Source: Bolinopsis microptera (Eukaryota > Ctenophora > Tentaculata > Lobata > Bolinopsidae). Taken from it: 60,000 bases of DNA. A program made the translations under genes and the position numbers. Positions within the stretch are counted from its first letter, which is position 1. Each line of letters starts with the position of its first letter. Shown here piece by piece: positions 23,228-34,930 of this stretch. The DNA is taken from assembly GCF_026151205.1 (NCBI RefSeq), contig NC_087074.1, positions 12,879,182 to 12,939,181 on the forward strand, written 5' to 3'. A model generated the notes under the pieces. That model was given only the letters and a program-made list of their open reading frames with translations, made no database searches and was not told where the DNA came from.

Positions 23228-25339
23228 ATGATTATACAGAATCTACTAGTTCTTGTTCTTGGTGCCTATTTTCAACAAGGTATTTTAATTTCATAGTGAT
23301 GAGTTTATTAATGTTAAGTAGATTTATATAGCCAGAAATATAATTGGTCGCACTAACCTTAAGCCTAAAAAGAGGCTATTAAATGAAACGTTAAATGAAA
23401 CGTTCTACTTCTCGACAATCGACAGAAACTATCAACACTTCCAGGTCAAAGTCAAGGCATCAAACTTGAATCTCAACAGAGGATATGTGGCATTCTTCGA
23501 CACATAAAAACTAACAAATGTGTAAGGGTAATTGAAGAAAAGCTCACCTTAACACCCACCAATTGTGATTCAGTGCACCAACAAAACATCTTCTGCTACA
23601 ACACTGCGTCACGGCTAATAAGTAACATAGACGTAAAGCACACCGAGAGGTACGTAGGAGTGGGAGAAGATGACGTCACTCTGGGTATAGGCGGAGAAGA
23701 GGGTACTGAGTGGCGTTTGAAAGATGATGGATCTATTCAGATTGCCAGCGGTTCGGAGGTTCTGTGTTGGACTCCAATGTCAGATGGCGACGGAATTATA
23801 TTGAATGACAAATGCAAGGAAGAGAATAACTTGTTCGATTTACAGCTTCAAAAGTCAGGTAAATATCGCCCAGCAATGTTATGATTCTCAGATCATGCAT
23901 GACGGTTGATCCAAGTTTATGTTTAATTATGTGGTCTTGCGTGAACTAGTGCAATCTGCACTCTGCAAGAGGCCGAGGGCAGCATAATGTGAAGATTTGC
24001 CACTGATTTAAAGATTGCTGACTTACATTGACATCTTTTATTCTTTTATTAGCTTTCTAATTAATATTTATTCTCAGGAGTAGAACCAATCTTCAAAACA
24101 AGAAAGAATTTTCCTTTAAGAATCAGTGTCAAACAGATTAAGAAGCTGAATAACACTTGGTCAAAACCGTATCGATTTCACGTTAATTTGAATTTGTTCT
24201 CGAAAAATTCCGACGATAGTTTGGGTATTCTAAAGCTACAAGGAAGATATCTCAAAAGCAACTCAGAAAGGTACAGGAAACTACCTCAGTTTTTCCGCCG
24301 AAGACCATACTTAAAATTTGCCTTCTTTTTGGCTTCACCACCCGAGGAATAATCCATCTTAATTTTTCATTCCATTCCGGGATCAAAACTGTTAAATTAA
24401 GACGTTTTCCAATTTCAGTGATGCCTCGTTAATTCTGGTTAAATGGAATGAAAATAGCTCATCAAGATGCACATCTAACCAAGAGAGTGTTACGGGTTTC
24501 TTCCGAGTCAAAGTAGAAATATGGATTGATTCAGCAGGAAACTTGAAAGTAACCTGGAACGGCACTGACGTGGAGTGGCCTTGTCAAGTGGAACCAGTTT
24601 GGTCTGACGTGACTGAAGCAAAGGTTACCCTGGTTAACCAGATTCAACAGCAAGATATTAATGCATTCAATCCACCCGAGAAACTCTTTGACATTAGTTA
24701 TAGTAACAGACGAATTCCAGCAGGTGATACAAATTAGCTCTATACGTTTTTCCACATCATGAAATACGAAGATGTTTATATTTATAAACATCTTCGTATT
24801 CCAAAAATTATTGACAAAAAATGTCGTAAAATATTGGGACTATTTTACGACATGTCATGTTACCTTTTAGATAACTGTATTATCATTTAACATCGAAGGT
24901 CTTTATTTATATCAGGGCTATTGGTCATTTTATAATTAACCCTCCCTGGTTTTCTTCTTTCGAGAATCACAGAGTTTAAGGGGAAAATGCGGGAGTAAAT
25001 GGAGCAATGACCGCCCAGGTGTCAGGTAGGTATTATTGAGTTCAAGTTACTACTAATCAAGGATCATGACAATTACGACTACTCTTCTGATTTGATCTTC
25101 TCCACATAACGTTAATAATTCCATGGTAACTCACAACTCACAACGAAGTACAGAATCTGACAGTAGTAATTGTCAGGGCGTCTGATTCAGTGAGTAATTG
25201 CGAGAACGCACGGAATATCACACTTTCAGGATCTACCAAGCCAGCTGGCGACAAAGCCAAATTATTAACCAATAGTTGTGTTTCTGGGTTTACCACGTTC
25301 TTATTAACTTGTAGTGGTGTTGCTGATATCAACACATAG
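23228..25339 (+). CDS. secreted protein, ricin-B-like N-terminal region
   Basis: Six plus-strand exons fit in phase: 23228-23279, 23445-23858, 24078-24270, 24419-24723, 24965-25018 and 25149-25339, giving 402 residues plus TAG. The first exon encodes a signal peptide (MIIQNLLVLVLGAYFQQG). Exon 2 has a beta-trefoil look: KCV near the start, then YVGVGEDDVTLG, EWRLKDDGSIQIASGSEVLC and ILNDKC, the G.I/C.L/W spacing seen in ricin-B lectin folds. The rest is Cys-poor beta-like sequence with several N-glycosylation sites (NNT, NGT, NIT) that I do not recognise. The exon 6 acceptor (acgaag) is weak and chosen because it keeps the frame open. A second secreted-protein gene starts 215 bp downstream on the same strand. 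The likely role is extracellular carbohydrate or ligand binding, which is inference. Confidence 0.7.
24763..24853. repeat. two intronic stem-loops
   Basis: Perfect 18-bp arms (AATACGAAGATGTTTATA and its complement, 24763-24780 and 24783-24800, loop TT) are followed by a second perfect stem of 13 bp (24821-24833 with 24841-24853, loop 7). Both lie in the intron after exon 4 of the secreted-protein gene, 40 bp past its donor. Confidence 0.9.
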
Positions 25340-25474
25340 GTTCTTAGTTCTTCATTTTACCGTCAATAAGTAGAATTAGGTAAATTAGTAGCAATATTAG
25401 TTTTAGAAAAGTTGAAATTTTGTTTGTTTGTCCCAAGTTTTCTTTAGCTTTATCTATATCAGTATATCCTTAGC

Positions 25475-25523
25475 AGCACTATATTAGCAGTATATTAGCA
25501 GTATATTAGCACTATATTAGCAG
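25475..25523. repeat. 12-bp short tandem repeat
   Basis: Four to five units close to AGCAGTATATT lie in the short gap between the two secreted-protein genes, upstream of the second gene's ATG. This is where its core promoter should be. Confidence 0.7.
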
Positions 25524-25554
25524 CACTTGGCAGGAATATCTAAGGTTCCTTGTG

Positions 25555-26849
25555 ATGAGGTGTCGATACTATCTTCTCCTAGTCGTCCTGACTCCAACAT
25601 CAAGACAACTGCTACCTCAGACCGAAGGTATGAAAATAATGTGAAGCAAATCTTATACCCAAATATTTAAAACGATATCGCTGTTTCCACCAGATCGCTA
25701 AATATCGCATTTGTAACCTCCTCCCTGTATTTCAGATAGTTCAGAAACTCTACTGTGGACACAGTTTAACAAGGACGAATCAGCTGAGTACTATCTTGGC
25801 AATGACGTGGTACAGGAACGCTACTTCGTGAAACAGCACTGTGTTCAGGACTCCCAATATTCTCTCTACCTCTACAACTCCGCCAATGTGGTATTTTTAT
25901 CATCAGGGATTTGAAGTCATAACTTGTTCTTTGCATAAAAAGGGAAAAGCATCTGTTTTTAAGACTTTTTCCTGCATTGTGATTAATTGATTAATTAACC
26001 AGGTGACTGGTGAAGTGCGAGTGGAGGTTTTGTTAGGGAGTGACGAGGTAAACGGAGCGATCATGTGTAGGAAAACGGGTGCAAGTTTAGATAGTGATCC
26101 GGAGAATTTTACGTGGAGTTATTTTGATTTGGAGAGCATCGGTTGCGCGGTGGGATTAGAGATTATCCTGACGTAAGTAAAATACTTGGTTGGGGAAAAT
26201 AGTATCTTAAACTGCTAGCACCGTCCAATTAATATAAATTTACATGGGCAATGAATTGAAGTTGCATGTCCGTGAATACGAAAACACAGTAATCTTATCT
26301 TAGGGTCGAGAAATCTAGAAAAAGTTTCACGATAAAGATCCAGAACTCACGAAACTATTGGAAAAAGTTCGTGACAGCCGGTGAGGGAGGGTGTCTTCAA
26401 CAAACAGAGGTTGTCCTTGCACGTGCAACAAAACCCACCCTACAAGACTTGTCTCTTGCCGTTTCTGAACAAGGTACGTTCATTGTATATTTTTCTTACA
26501 TTATAACGTCGGATCGGCAAGCAAAACAGATCACATAGTCAAAATAATGAACTAAAATTTCTACCATCTTGAGTTTAAGGGTTGGATATTTGTTTGAGAT
26601 ATTTTAGATTTAACGACCCCTTCAATTCCAGAGGGGTGTTATGGACTAGACCCCAGTTGGACAGACATAGCCACGACCACGGAGTTTCCTGTCGTCTCTA
26701 ACACCACGATAACTGTATCCTGTCACTCCGGACTTTTTAACATTGGTCATTCTCCGGTGTGTATCAAGGGTACGGAGTTTAGAGGTTCTCCTTCGTGCAG
26801 AAAATTTAGTGAGTCAAACATTTGTATCACAAGTTTGCGCTGCACTTAG
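25555..26849 (+). CDS. secreted protein with a C-terminal sushi-like module
   Basis: Five exons fit in phase: 25555-25627, 25736-25890, 26003-26172, 26304-26473 and 26632-26849, giving 261 residues plus TAG. The start encodes a signal peptide (MRCRYYLLLVVLTPTSRQ). The middle is unrecognised beta-rich sequence with paired Cys. The last exon resembles a complement control (sushi) module: C...W........VVSNTTITVSCHSGL......VC.........PSC. A strong donor (gtgagt) at 26809 lies inside this exon, so the C-terminus may instead be spliced to a further exon, for instance one after the acceptor at about 27191-27197. Secretion and sushi domains suggest adhesion or immune recognition outside the cell, which is inference. 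Confidence 0.7.
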
Positions 26850-27924
26850 ATAAATCTTTTTCGTTAGACCTATTTCCCTATTGTATGATAATTCTTTCTC
26901 CAAAACTCCACGGTAAATCGGGATTTTACTGCAGTCAGTTGTCAGAATATTTTACGTTAATTTTTTAGTTCTTAATCACCTCACAAATTATTGGGACCTA
27001 TTTGTGACGCGTGAGACATGTTAAAAGAACTATTTGATTGGTTTATATTAGCTTTGTGACAAAAGAGATCCATACTCTGACCTAATGGTTCATCGTACCA
27101 CACCTTCTACATAAAACATGGAAGTTGCCAGTGAGTAGGTAACTCAATGTATTTTCACATTTAACACCTCTATAATACAGGCGCCTTCTTTTCTCAGGAA
27201 ACTTGCTTTACTGTGCGGTCATTACTGTAACTAACTGAGTAAGTTAATCTCAAATCAAAAACTTTCATCAAAGTTCAGCATGTAATCATGAATGCTAATT
27301 TTCAAAAGTTCTTAATTTGAGCTTTGTTTCAACAGATATGAGTCAAACTCCTGTGTTGCTGTTATATTTTCCAGGTTTGATAACCCGCTCTAACTAAAGT
27401 TACGCAGCTATGAAGCCGAATCTCTAAAATATAGATAGTAACTGTACAATAAATCTTCCAATATTGTTTCTGTAAGATGAGCTCCCCTTCAGAGTTAGTA
27501 AAATTGTATTCATTGCGGGTGGTGTCAACATTTACTCAATCATTCCAGTCTGTGCCATCGTAATAAGAATACGAATTATGAACTAACTCTCGCTCAGACC
27601 GAATATGTAAATGATATTAAATATTTAATGAACTATCATGAAATTAGGAACGTATTTGCTCAATAAAACGATAATTTATTTCAGAAAACCGACCTGGATC
27701 GTTTTATGTCCATCATTCGCTCATCGTACATATCTGTCAACATGAAGATGTTATCTGTTTCCAACTTTTCAACCTCCTTCCACAGCCTGCGGTAGGAAGG
27801 CTGGATATTCATTAATTCTTTTAAACAATAATGATTTTTAATTTATTGATTTGTCCAAAATTCTTATGTTTGAGAAAGTAGAAACCTTAAATTTGAGATA
27901 TTATCGTAACCATTGGGAACCATT
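26850..27924. other. intergenic, convergent 3' ends
   Basis: Lies between the plus-strand secreted gene and the minus-strand coiled-coil gene. An alternative terminal exon for the former may exist near 27198-27239 (NLLYCAVITVTN then stop). Otherwise nothing is seen. Confidence 0.4.
27842..27847 (-). promoter_or_regulatory. putative poly(A) signal AATAAA
   Basis: AATAAA on the minus strand 78 bp past the stop of the coiled-coil gene. Confidence 0.4.
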
Positions 27925-30900
27925 TTAAACTATTGTATTTTCAGGTTGGTGTCTTCTGCAAAAGACCATACAATTTAAGGGACAGTTACCGTTCAATGTC
28001 GTTCCTAAGAAGTTGAACTTCACTCTTCAGCCAAGAGTTTTGTTGAGCTACAGTATAGTTCCTTGGGTCAAGCAGTTGGATCGCTCTCTGATAAGAAATG
28101 TCTGGTAAAGACAGCTGTTAAATAACAATATAACATTTCATCTTTAAAATGTTAACAAATGAGAAACTAGAACTCGTAATAAGTGGGATTTTGACATTTT
28201 CATTGGGAGATTTTCGTATTAGTCTACTTTATACTTACATCAGTAGCCTGATATTTTTGGGAGTCAACTTTTGAAGCAGTATCTTTGCTGATTTCATCGA
28301 GAGTCAAACGTAAATTCTTTTGGATGTACTTAGCATTTTCATCAAACGAGTCGTTGATGTCTTTGATTGCACATTTCAGAATGTCAATGTTCTTTTTATG
28401 TAGTACACTTCCGTTGTCCTATCGATGGAAAAACAATCAATTTGAGGGTTTTATTTTTCTCTCTTCGATACATCGAATACATTACCATAAGATAAGCACA
28501 AAGTGAAAGTGAGTTTCCATTAAATAATCTATATCCCGAATATATTGCAAGTGGTAGGATTAAATTGGAATTGGAGCGGGAAGCTGTCGCTCAGAAATGA
28601 TAAGAATGAGCTATCAAGCTGTCAAGCAGTAATATAGACCAATCCTCAAATCTGGTCACGGTCCATTACATGCACGCTGCACGTGGCCTTGTGCTTGTTT
28701 GGGCTCATGAATATGTCTACTCAATTCACGCGTGCGCGGCTCAGAATATAACACACTGAGAGCTTACATTAGAAAAGTTAATATCTTTTCTATTACCGCG
28801 CGCTCTCTAAAATCTCTTCGGTAGACCCTTTTGATGGTATCCAAGGGGATTGGTTGATCCGATTAGAGGATTCATACTATTAGCTGTACAATGCCATATC
28901 AGTTATCACGATGAGTAATGACATAATACCATTATCAGGAATTAAACTACATTTTCGAAAAGTTTTCAATCCAACAGATTTTCTACGGACGAATTCTTTA
29001 GCCATCGCAATCATGTAATCAAAATTTTACACTAAGTTCTTCCCTCTCAAATAATTTACCTTGTAATCAATAAGCTCTGCTTTTTCTTGCAAAGTTTCGT
29101 CTGTTCTCGCTTGCTCTGCATCACATTTTCCTTTCAGTTCTGCTTCCTCCGCTTGAAGTTTTTGTGTGGAGACTTGTTTTTCCTTAAGAGCAGTTTCAAT
29201 CTTAGTCTGAAGCTCGGTTAGAGTATTCTGGTAGTCTGAGTCGAATTCTTTTGCTGCTCTCATTGATTGTTTTACATACTGCAACTGTTGCGCTTGTAAC
29301 TTCTGCGTCTGAAAAATGTATCGTTGACGAGAACTATGCATATTACACCAGGAATGAGGAAGTGTAGATAAATAATAACATGAAATAAAATACAAGTCGC
29401 ATATAATGGATTATGGAGCTACTTATGATATACGTAAGGTCAGAAAAGCCACTTTTACCGGGTTAGTAAGAACTTCAGTGTTATTTTATTTTGAGATACG
29501 AACATAGATAGTCATTGTGCATGTGTCGTGTAATATCTAACAGGAAATTTTGACAGTGATCTCTTCATTTCCTACAGTAATCCGAAGTAATTGAGTAACT
29601 TAATTAAGTGTTGAAACAACCATCAATCTTAATTATCGTTAGCTTTTAAAAGTTGGTCGACTCGAGTCGTTCAACCATTGTACATTTTTTTGCTCGTGAC
29701 ATCGCTTGTGCGACTTGTTTACTTTTAACACGAGACCAAGAGCTTAGTTTTGATCATGAGAATGATCGTGATTTTGTTGGCTACAACTCTTGAGATAGTT
29801 CAGGGACTGCAGACTTTTCACATTGGATTTATTGCTGATACGGATAATGCAGAACTCGAACAAGTGTTTACTGGAAAGATAACACAACTGAATAACAAGA
29901 CAAAGGAATTCCAACTAGTTCCTGTTGTCACAAACAAAAATTCCACTCATTTTTCGTCGTTAGACGTACAGGAGCAAATCTGCAGTTTGGTAAACAAAAT
30001 GAATATGACAGTAGTCGTCGGACCTCTAAACAGAAAGCATGTGGCAGATACCTCCAACATGCTTTCAATTCTTGGCATTCCCAACATAGTTCCAAAACGT
30101 CCAATTAGACTCGGACGTTTTAAGGGGAATTTGTGGAGTTCTTATCAGATCAACCTGGGGATGAAACCTTCAAAAGCCCCATTTGTGGAGTTGTTCAAAT
30201 TGTACGACTGGAGTAAAGTGACGGTGGTTTACTCGAACGACGACTATGGAATGTCAGAAATGATCGGAATTGTTGAGGCAGTTTCTGATGATAACTCGGT
30301 GACTGTTGTGGAGGAGATATCAATACCAGTTAACAATGATAATGAACAGGATTGGGTCGATGTTGGGCTCAGGTAGGTTGCAATGATGATTCATGTTTTT
30401 AAAACATTTCTTTATACTAAATAGATCTTGCTGACAATATAGAATGACTGTAAAGAACTGGTAAATTCTAGAACTCTCGATTTGCATGGAGATTAACTGT
30501 TTCTCTAAATACTCTAAATCGCAGATGATAATGTTAAGACGAGCTAATTAATTAATTCTCACAAAACTTCAGGTTCAGAAACAGAATAAACGTAAGAGCA
30601 AGGACCTTTATACTTTGTGTATCAAGTAACGTGCTGCTGAGAACACTACACACTGCAGCTCAGGAGGGACTGGTTGGAAACAACTTCTACTGGATTTCCA
30701 CTGACACTGCCTTAGATAAAGCATCGTACAACAGTACGACGTTACCTTGGTACATGGCCGGTGTTGTGGCAGTAGGTCCTGATGTAAACTTCAGTGAAAG
30801 TGAAACGGATCTCCCCAATACTTTACACAAGGGTTCACTGGTGTTGGACAGTGTGGAACTAGTTCACAGAGCTCTTGCTGGAAATTTTGAGATGTTGAAA

Positions 30901-33368
30901 AAGCTCGATTTTCATGAGTACAATGAGGGTTGTACCTTTGACACGACGTTCATTGTCCCATACAACTTCAGGTACACACTCTCGAGAATTCTAAAAAATA
31001 CAACTGTGTTCGGCAAGACAGGAACAATTAAACTCGACAAACACGGAAATCGGATAGAAGTGTCACCTCGCTTGGGAATTTACAATTTTGTTGGAACAAA
31101 TCCCAAAGTCGTTAAAGCTGGAGTGTGGAATGGCCGGGAATTAGAACTAAGCCGAGACCTGAAATTTTACTCTGATTTCCAAAGAAAACGACGTACCCTC
31201 AGAATAGGTTTGATCCGAGATGAGCCTTTTGTCTTCTACGACTATCTGAACCGGGGACAAACCTCGTGTCCGACATCTGGGATCCAAAAAGATGACAAGT
31301 CTACCCCACCATGCTATTCCGGAATCATGATCTCACTCTTCGGGGAACTTTGTCGGAACCTCAACTTCCTCTGTACCTATCACGAGTCTAAAGACGGGAC
31401 ATCCGGAATGTATCATGATGGAATGTGGACAGGGTTACTCGGGATGCTTGACAACGACGAGATAGACATTACAGGGATCCCTTTCGCACAGACACTATTC
31501 GTCTAAAGGTAGCTCACTTCTCCACCCCAATACTCGATGGTGGGGTTTACATGGTGCTGAATCCTGCCGAGCAAAAACAAAAGAAGGGGTTTAAAATCGG
31601 ACAGTTCTTTTCTTCAGGGTATAGCAATGATGGACTCTTGTTTTTGTCCCCTTTTAGTTTCCTGCTGTGGGTCTCTATCGGAGTAGTGTGTCTTTCTCTC
31701 TGGGTTCTGGTTTGGATTTTTGATAGATATTCTCCGTATGGACATCGTGGAGGTTTGGTACAGAAGTTGAACACTTGTAATTGTGAGCAGTGTATGTATC
31801 TCCCCATGTCAAAAGAACAGCAATTGACACTCTGTCAATATAGTCCTCTAGATGGTGTGAACGAGCGTTTACAGGAAATGGATTCACTAAGCTCACTCTG
31901 GATGATGGTCAGCTCAATCGTCCAAGTGATCCCAATGCCAACTGCTCCCCGGAGCTGGAGTAGTCGACTTGTTGCAACCAGCTGGTGGTTAGTGTGTCTG
32001 ATTATGGTGGCCATGTACTCAGCTAACCTCACTGCCACCATGACCAGGTCGAGCGTGTCTCGAGCTGTCAGAACTGTCAACGATCTCATGAGATCTGGAT
32101 CAGGTATCTCATTTGGCACGGTCAACAACTCAGTTACAGAACATCTGATCCGTAATGCAGAGGACTTTACTCTCAAGGAGTTTTACAGGAGACTAAGTTA
32201 TGTTGACTCCTTCGATAAAGGTGTCAGTCTGGCAAGGAAAGGATCCTTTGCGTTCTTATCCGAAAAAATACCGCTACAGTATGAAGCTCTGAAACCGCCA
32301 TGTAATCTGTACGTTACACAGCACAAGATAGTTGATTACAGCTACTCACTGCTCTACAACAAGAGACTGAAGGACCGTGAAGACATCGACAAAGGACTTC
32401 TATTGATGAAGGAGAACAACATGTTACAACGTTTATGGTACAACGTCAGCCACTCTAAGGATCTGTGTGACCATTTTAATCCTGTAGACTCGATAAAACC
32501 ACTGGAACTTGGTGTAATGTCAGGGGTGTTTGCGCTAGCTTTTACAATGATTGGGGTTTCGATAATATTGTTTACACTGGAGGTGATGAAAAGCACGAGA
32601 ATTTCGGAAAGCACATTTGTTAACAGAATCATTGGGTGCTTGAGGAAAAAAGATGGAACTAAACCAAACGGAAGAAGTTCTAAATCCATAACTGGACAAG
32701 AGGATCAAACCACAAATTGTTTAAAACCAGAAACTGAGCTGCTACAGTAGAGCAGTAGACACTTTTCAATACCAAATTTCCTCCTGCTAGTCACATTCAA
32801 TATAGACTCTTTAACTAAACATTCATTGATATTATTCAGTGATATTTTAATCATGTCGTATTAAGCCACTGCATTATATTGAATATTAACTAGCCACATC
32901 TTTTGATTGTAAAACTTCTCTGAGATCTACAAATGGCACAAGACAACTTGAAACCAACCTTCTCTTTGCTTTCTTCATTTTCTACCTTAAGTTGCACAAT
33001 TTCGTCTCTAAATGCCTCGATTGTCTTAGTCTTAACTTCGATCCTGAATAAAACAAAAATTAACAGCCCATCAGGACACCAATTTTTAAAAACAAAACCA
33101 AATGGCGAACAATAATTTTACTGTTAGTAAATGAGCTATTGATTTATTTGAAACAGTTTCCACAGCAGCTGTGATAAAATATTTTGCTGTCAATTCTTAA
33201 CAAGGATAGTAACAAACTGTTTGGAAAGCTTGTCATGGGTACTAACTGGAAGGAAAGAATCGATTCAGCGACTGAGAGAGGTTCATCCTTGCCTGGTTTG
33301 TGGCTTACTTCTCCGCCTGATCCTTCTTCTCCCCCTTTTGTCTTCTTCTTCTTTCCCTTCTTAGCCAT
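27925..33368 (-). CDS. coiled-coil protein with lysine-rich N-terminus
   Basis: Seven minus-strand exons: 33309-33368, 33202-33245, 32959-33043, 29060-29308, 28239-28418, 27990-28087 and 27925-27955. The sum is 747 bp, 248 residues plus TAA, with every junction in phase. The second exon (44 bp) is weak in coding character but exactly supplies the phase needed. The N-terminus is MAKKGKKKKTKGGEEG, as in several axonemal and basal-body coiled-coil proteins (BBOF1, CCDC166, DRC12). The body is a continuous coiled coil, for example LQAEEAELKGKCDAEQARTD. The C-terminus is LLRNDIERRHQPENTIV. A ciliary role is an inference from the N-terminal style only. The 3650-bp intron between exons 3 and 4 contains the whole glutamate receptor gene on the other strand. 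Confidence 0.75.
29756..32750 (+). CDS. ionotropic glutamate receptor, frame broken once
   Basis: Exon 29756-30372 starts with a signal peptide (MRMIVILLATTLEIVQG) and continues in phase at 30573 after an intron. About 930 residues. Order: amino-terminal domain (20-400), ligand-binding S1 (from RIGLIRDEPFVFYDY, about 414, to EIDITGIPF), M1 (about 560-585), intracellular loop with CNCEQC, pore loop (SLWMMVSSIVQ, Gln where the Q/R site falls), M3 with MYSANLTAT, S2, and M4 (about 850-880) before a short tail. These are the hallmarks of tetrameric glutamate- or glycine-gated cation channels. The frame shifts near 31485-31505: one frame ends LFV-stop, another continues into TIRLKVAHFSTPILDGG, which carries the conserved ligand-binding Arg. 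One missing base (or two extra) explains it. A pseudogene, a polymorphism or an assembly error are all possible. The rest of the sequence is uninterrupted. Confidence 0.93.
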
Positions 33369-34529
33369 AGTATCTTTCTGCTACTGAATAAAGGTCGATA
33401 TTAAAGTTGGTGTTTTGTCGTTAAACAAATACTTTAACTTTTAAATTCAATCGAATTATTATTTCAAGTCAATCTCTTTATTATATGTATTATATATACT
33501 ATAAATAAATCAATAAAAAATCAATAAAAATAATGATTGTTCAACAATATAGATGCTTCTGTTTAAAAATCTACCAGAATGTCTCCTTCTATTCTGATGA
33601 TTATTCGGTTATCAAAGCTTTTTTCGGTAACCTAGCTTTCAGTGGCCTCAATGGTGTCTTGTGCCATCCACATTCCAGGGTGAACTCACTTATTATTGGT
33701 CATCGAACAAAATTCAGGCATAAGAGTGAAATTTGGGTCCAGGAAAGCTGATATTTGAAAATTTTCTACGGGTAGGACATTTTCATGCTTACATTTTATC
33801 AAAGCTTTCTCCGGATATACAGCTTCCAGTACATTGAAAGTTACTCGAGTTACTCACTTAAACTTCACTGATTGATCATTATTCACTGGTCAAAAATTCA
33901 GTCGAAACTATAGCTATGAAATTTCGGTCAAGTCGGAAAAGCTTCTATTCAGAAATCCAAAATTGTTTTCTTCTATTTTGATGATTTTATAATAAATTTC
34001 TTGAAGCTTTTTTCGGTAATCTTGCTTTCAGTACCTCAATGGTGTTTTGTGTCATCCACGTACAGCGACCTTGATAGATGATAATTAAACAAAAGTTTAG
34101 TCAAGACGATGAAAGCTGGAATCTGAAAATGTCCTACTTGCATACTGGTAAAATAAAAATGTTTACTGCTGACAGAATTTAACTGCTGACAGAATTTAAC
34201 TGTTGACAGAATTTGACTGCTTAGACAATATGAATACACTCACAGTCAATCAATTGGCCTAAAGCTGAAAACTAGGTCAATGAGATCTGAAAATTTCCTA
34301 TGAGTATGGCATGCTAATCTCTCGCTCCGTTCCCTTCACATATGACATAGAAAGTCCTAAAAAGCGCCATGCATAGGTATAGGTATGCTTGGTAATTATA
34401 TAAAGGGTAAGTGGGACATTTTTTATAATTTTCCTAATTTCACCAAAGATGAAAGATTTCTCCGGATATTCAGCATTCAGTAATTCACGATGTAGACTTA
34501 CTTGTACTGGGGACCTCAGGCTTTTTTAT
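33369..34529. repeat. degenerate tandem copies upstream of the coiled-coil gene
   Basis: About 90 bp containing TATTCTGATGATT, AAGCTTTTTTCGGTAA and CCTCAATGGTGT appears at about 33580-33668 and again at about 33970-34060, with weaker copies near 33795 and 34450 (TTCTCCGGATAT). A 17-bp unit (CTGCTGACAGAATTTAA) repeats three times at 34164-34215. No gene is supported. Confidence 0.7.
34508..34525. mobile_element. fragment of a TTAC-end MITE
   Basis: Only the terminal CTGGGGACCTCAGGCT part is present, preceded by acttgta. The rest is missing or diverged. Confidence 0.5.
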
Positions 34530-34559
34530 TCAAGGTTATTAATTATTAAGGTTATTAAT

Positions 34560-34930
34560 GGTTTGACTATTATTAAGGTTATTAATGGTTTGAATGATTA
34601 TGGTTCAGACTTGTTGTTGTTCAGACCAAGCAGATCAGGTCTTAATCTGGTTTCATCCAATAGATGTAGTAAGAGTGTGACAAAGGTCAAGAATCTTCAG
34701 TGTTCTTTAATCTTTTCTTCCAGAGCGGGTTGTTCCTTACCTGGGGACCTCAGGGCTCAGGCTATCATGTTTATAAACGAATAGAGATTAGGCCGAATGA
34801 CAGGCTGAGCGCGGCCCAGTAAGTTGTTCCTTATTGGAACAAACTCCCTTCGTTGGTGAAGAACTGCTTGACAGTTTTGAGTTTTAAAATTGGATTGGAA
34901 AGTTTTAAAAAGAATATGATTTCTAAATGT
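34560..34930 (+). pseudogene. LINE reverse-transcriptase C-terminal fragment, split by a MITE
   Basis: Upstream of the MITE the frame reads DLLLFRPSRSGLNLVSSNRC ... FSSRAG. Directly after the MITE it resumes as VVPYWNKLPSLVKNCLTVLS and ends with FK..LESFKK. This is the usual extreme C-terminus of non-LTR retrotransposon polyproteins (a frame R, then W-N-x-L-P, then FK..L). Nothing of the upstream reverse transcriptase core remains. Confidence 0.75.
34737..34822. mobile_element. TTAC-end MITE, copy 3
   Basis: 86 bp, TTACCTGGGGACCTCAGG ... GAGCGCGGCCCAGTAA, flanked on both sides by GTTGTTCC (perfect 8-bp duplication). It interrupts the LINE fragment, so it inserted later than that element. Confidence 0.95.

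Noticed and set aside
24965-25018. Acceptor choice cacag|AG at 24974 for exon 5 of the secreted gene
   Set aside because: It leads to an immediate stop; the acceptor ttcgag at 24959-24964 after a strong pyrimidine tract keeps the frame open.
31547-32689. Minus-strand frames opposite the glutamate receptor
   Set aside because: They are antisense shadows of a strongly recognisable coding region.
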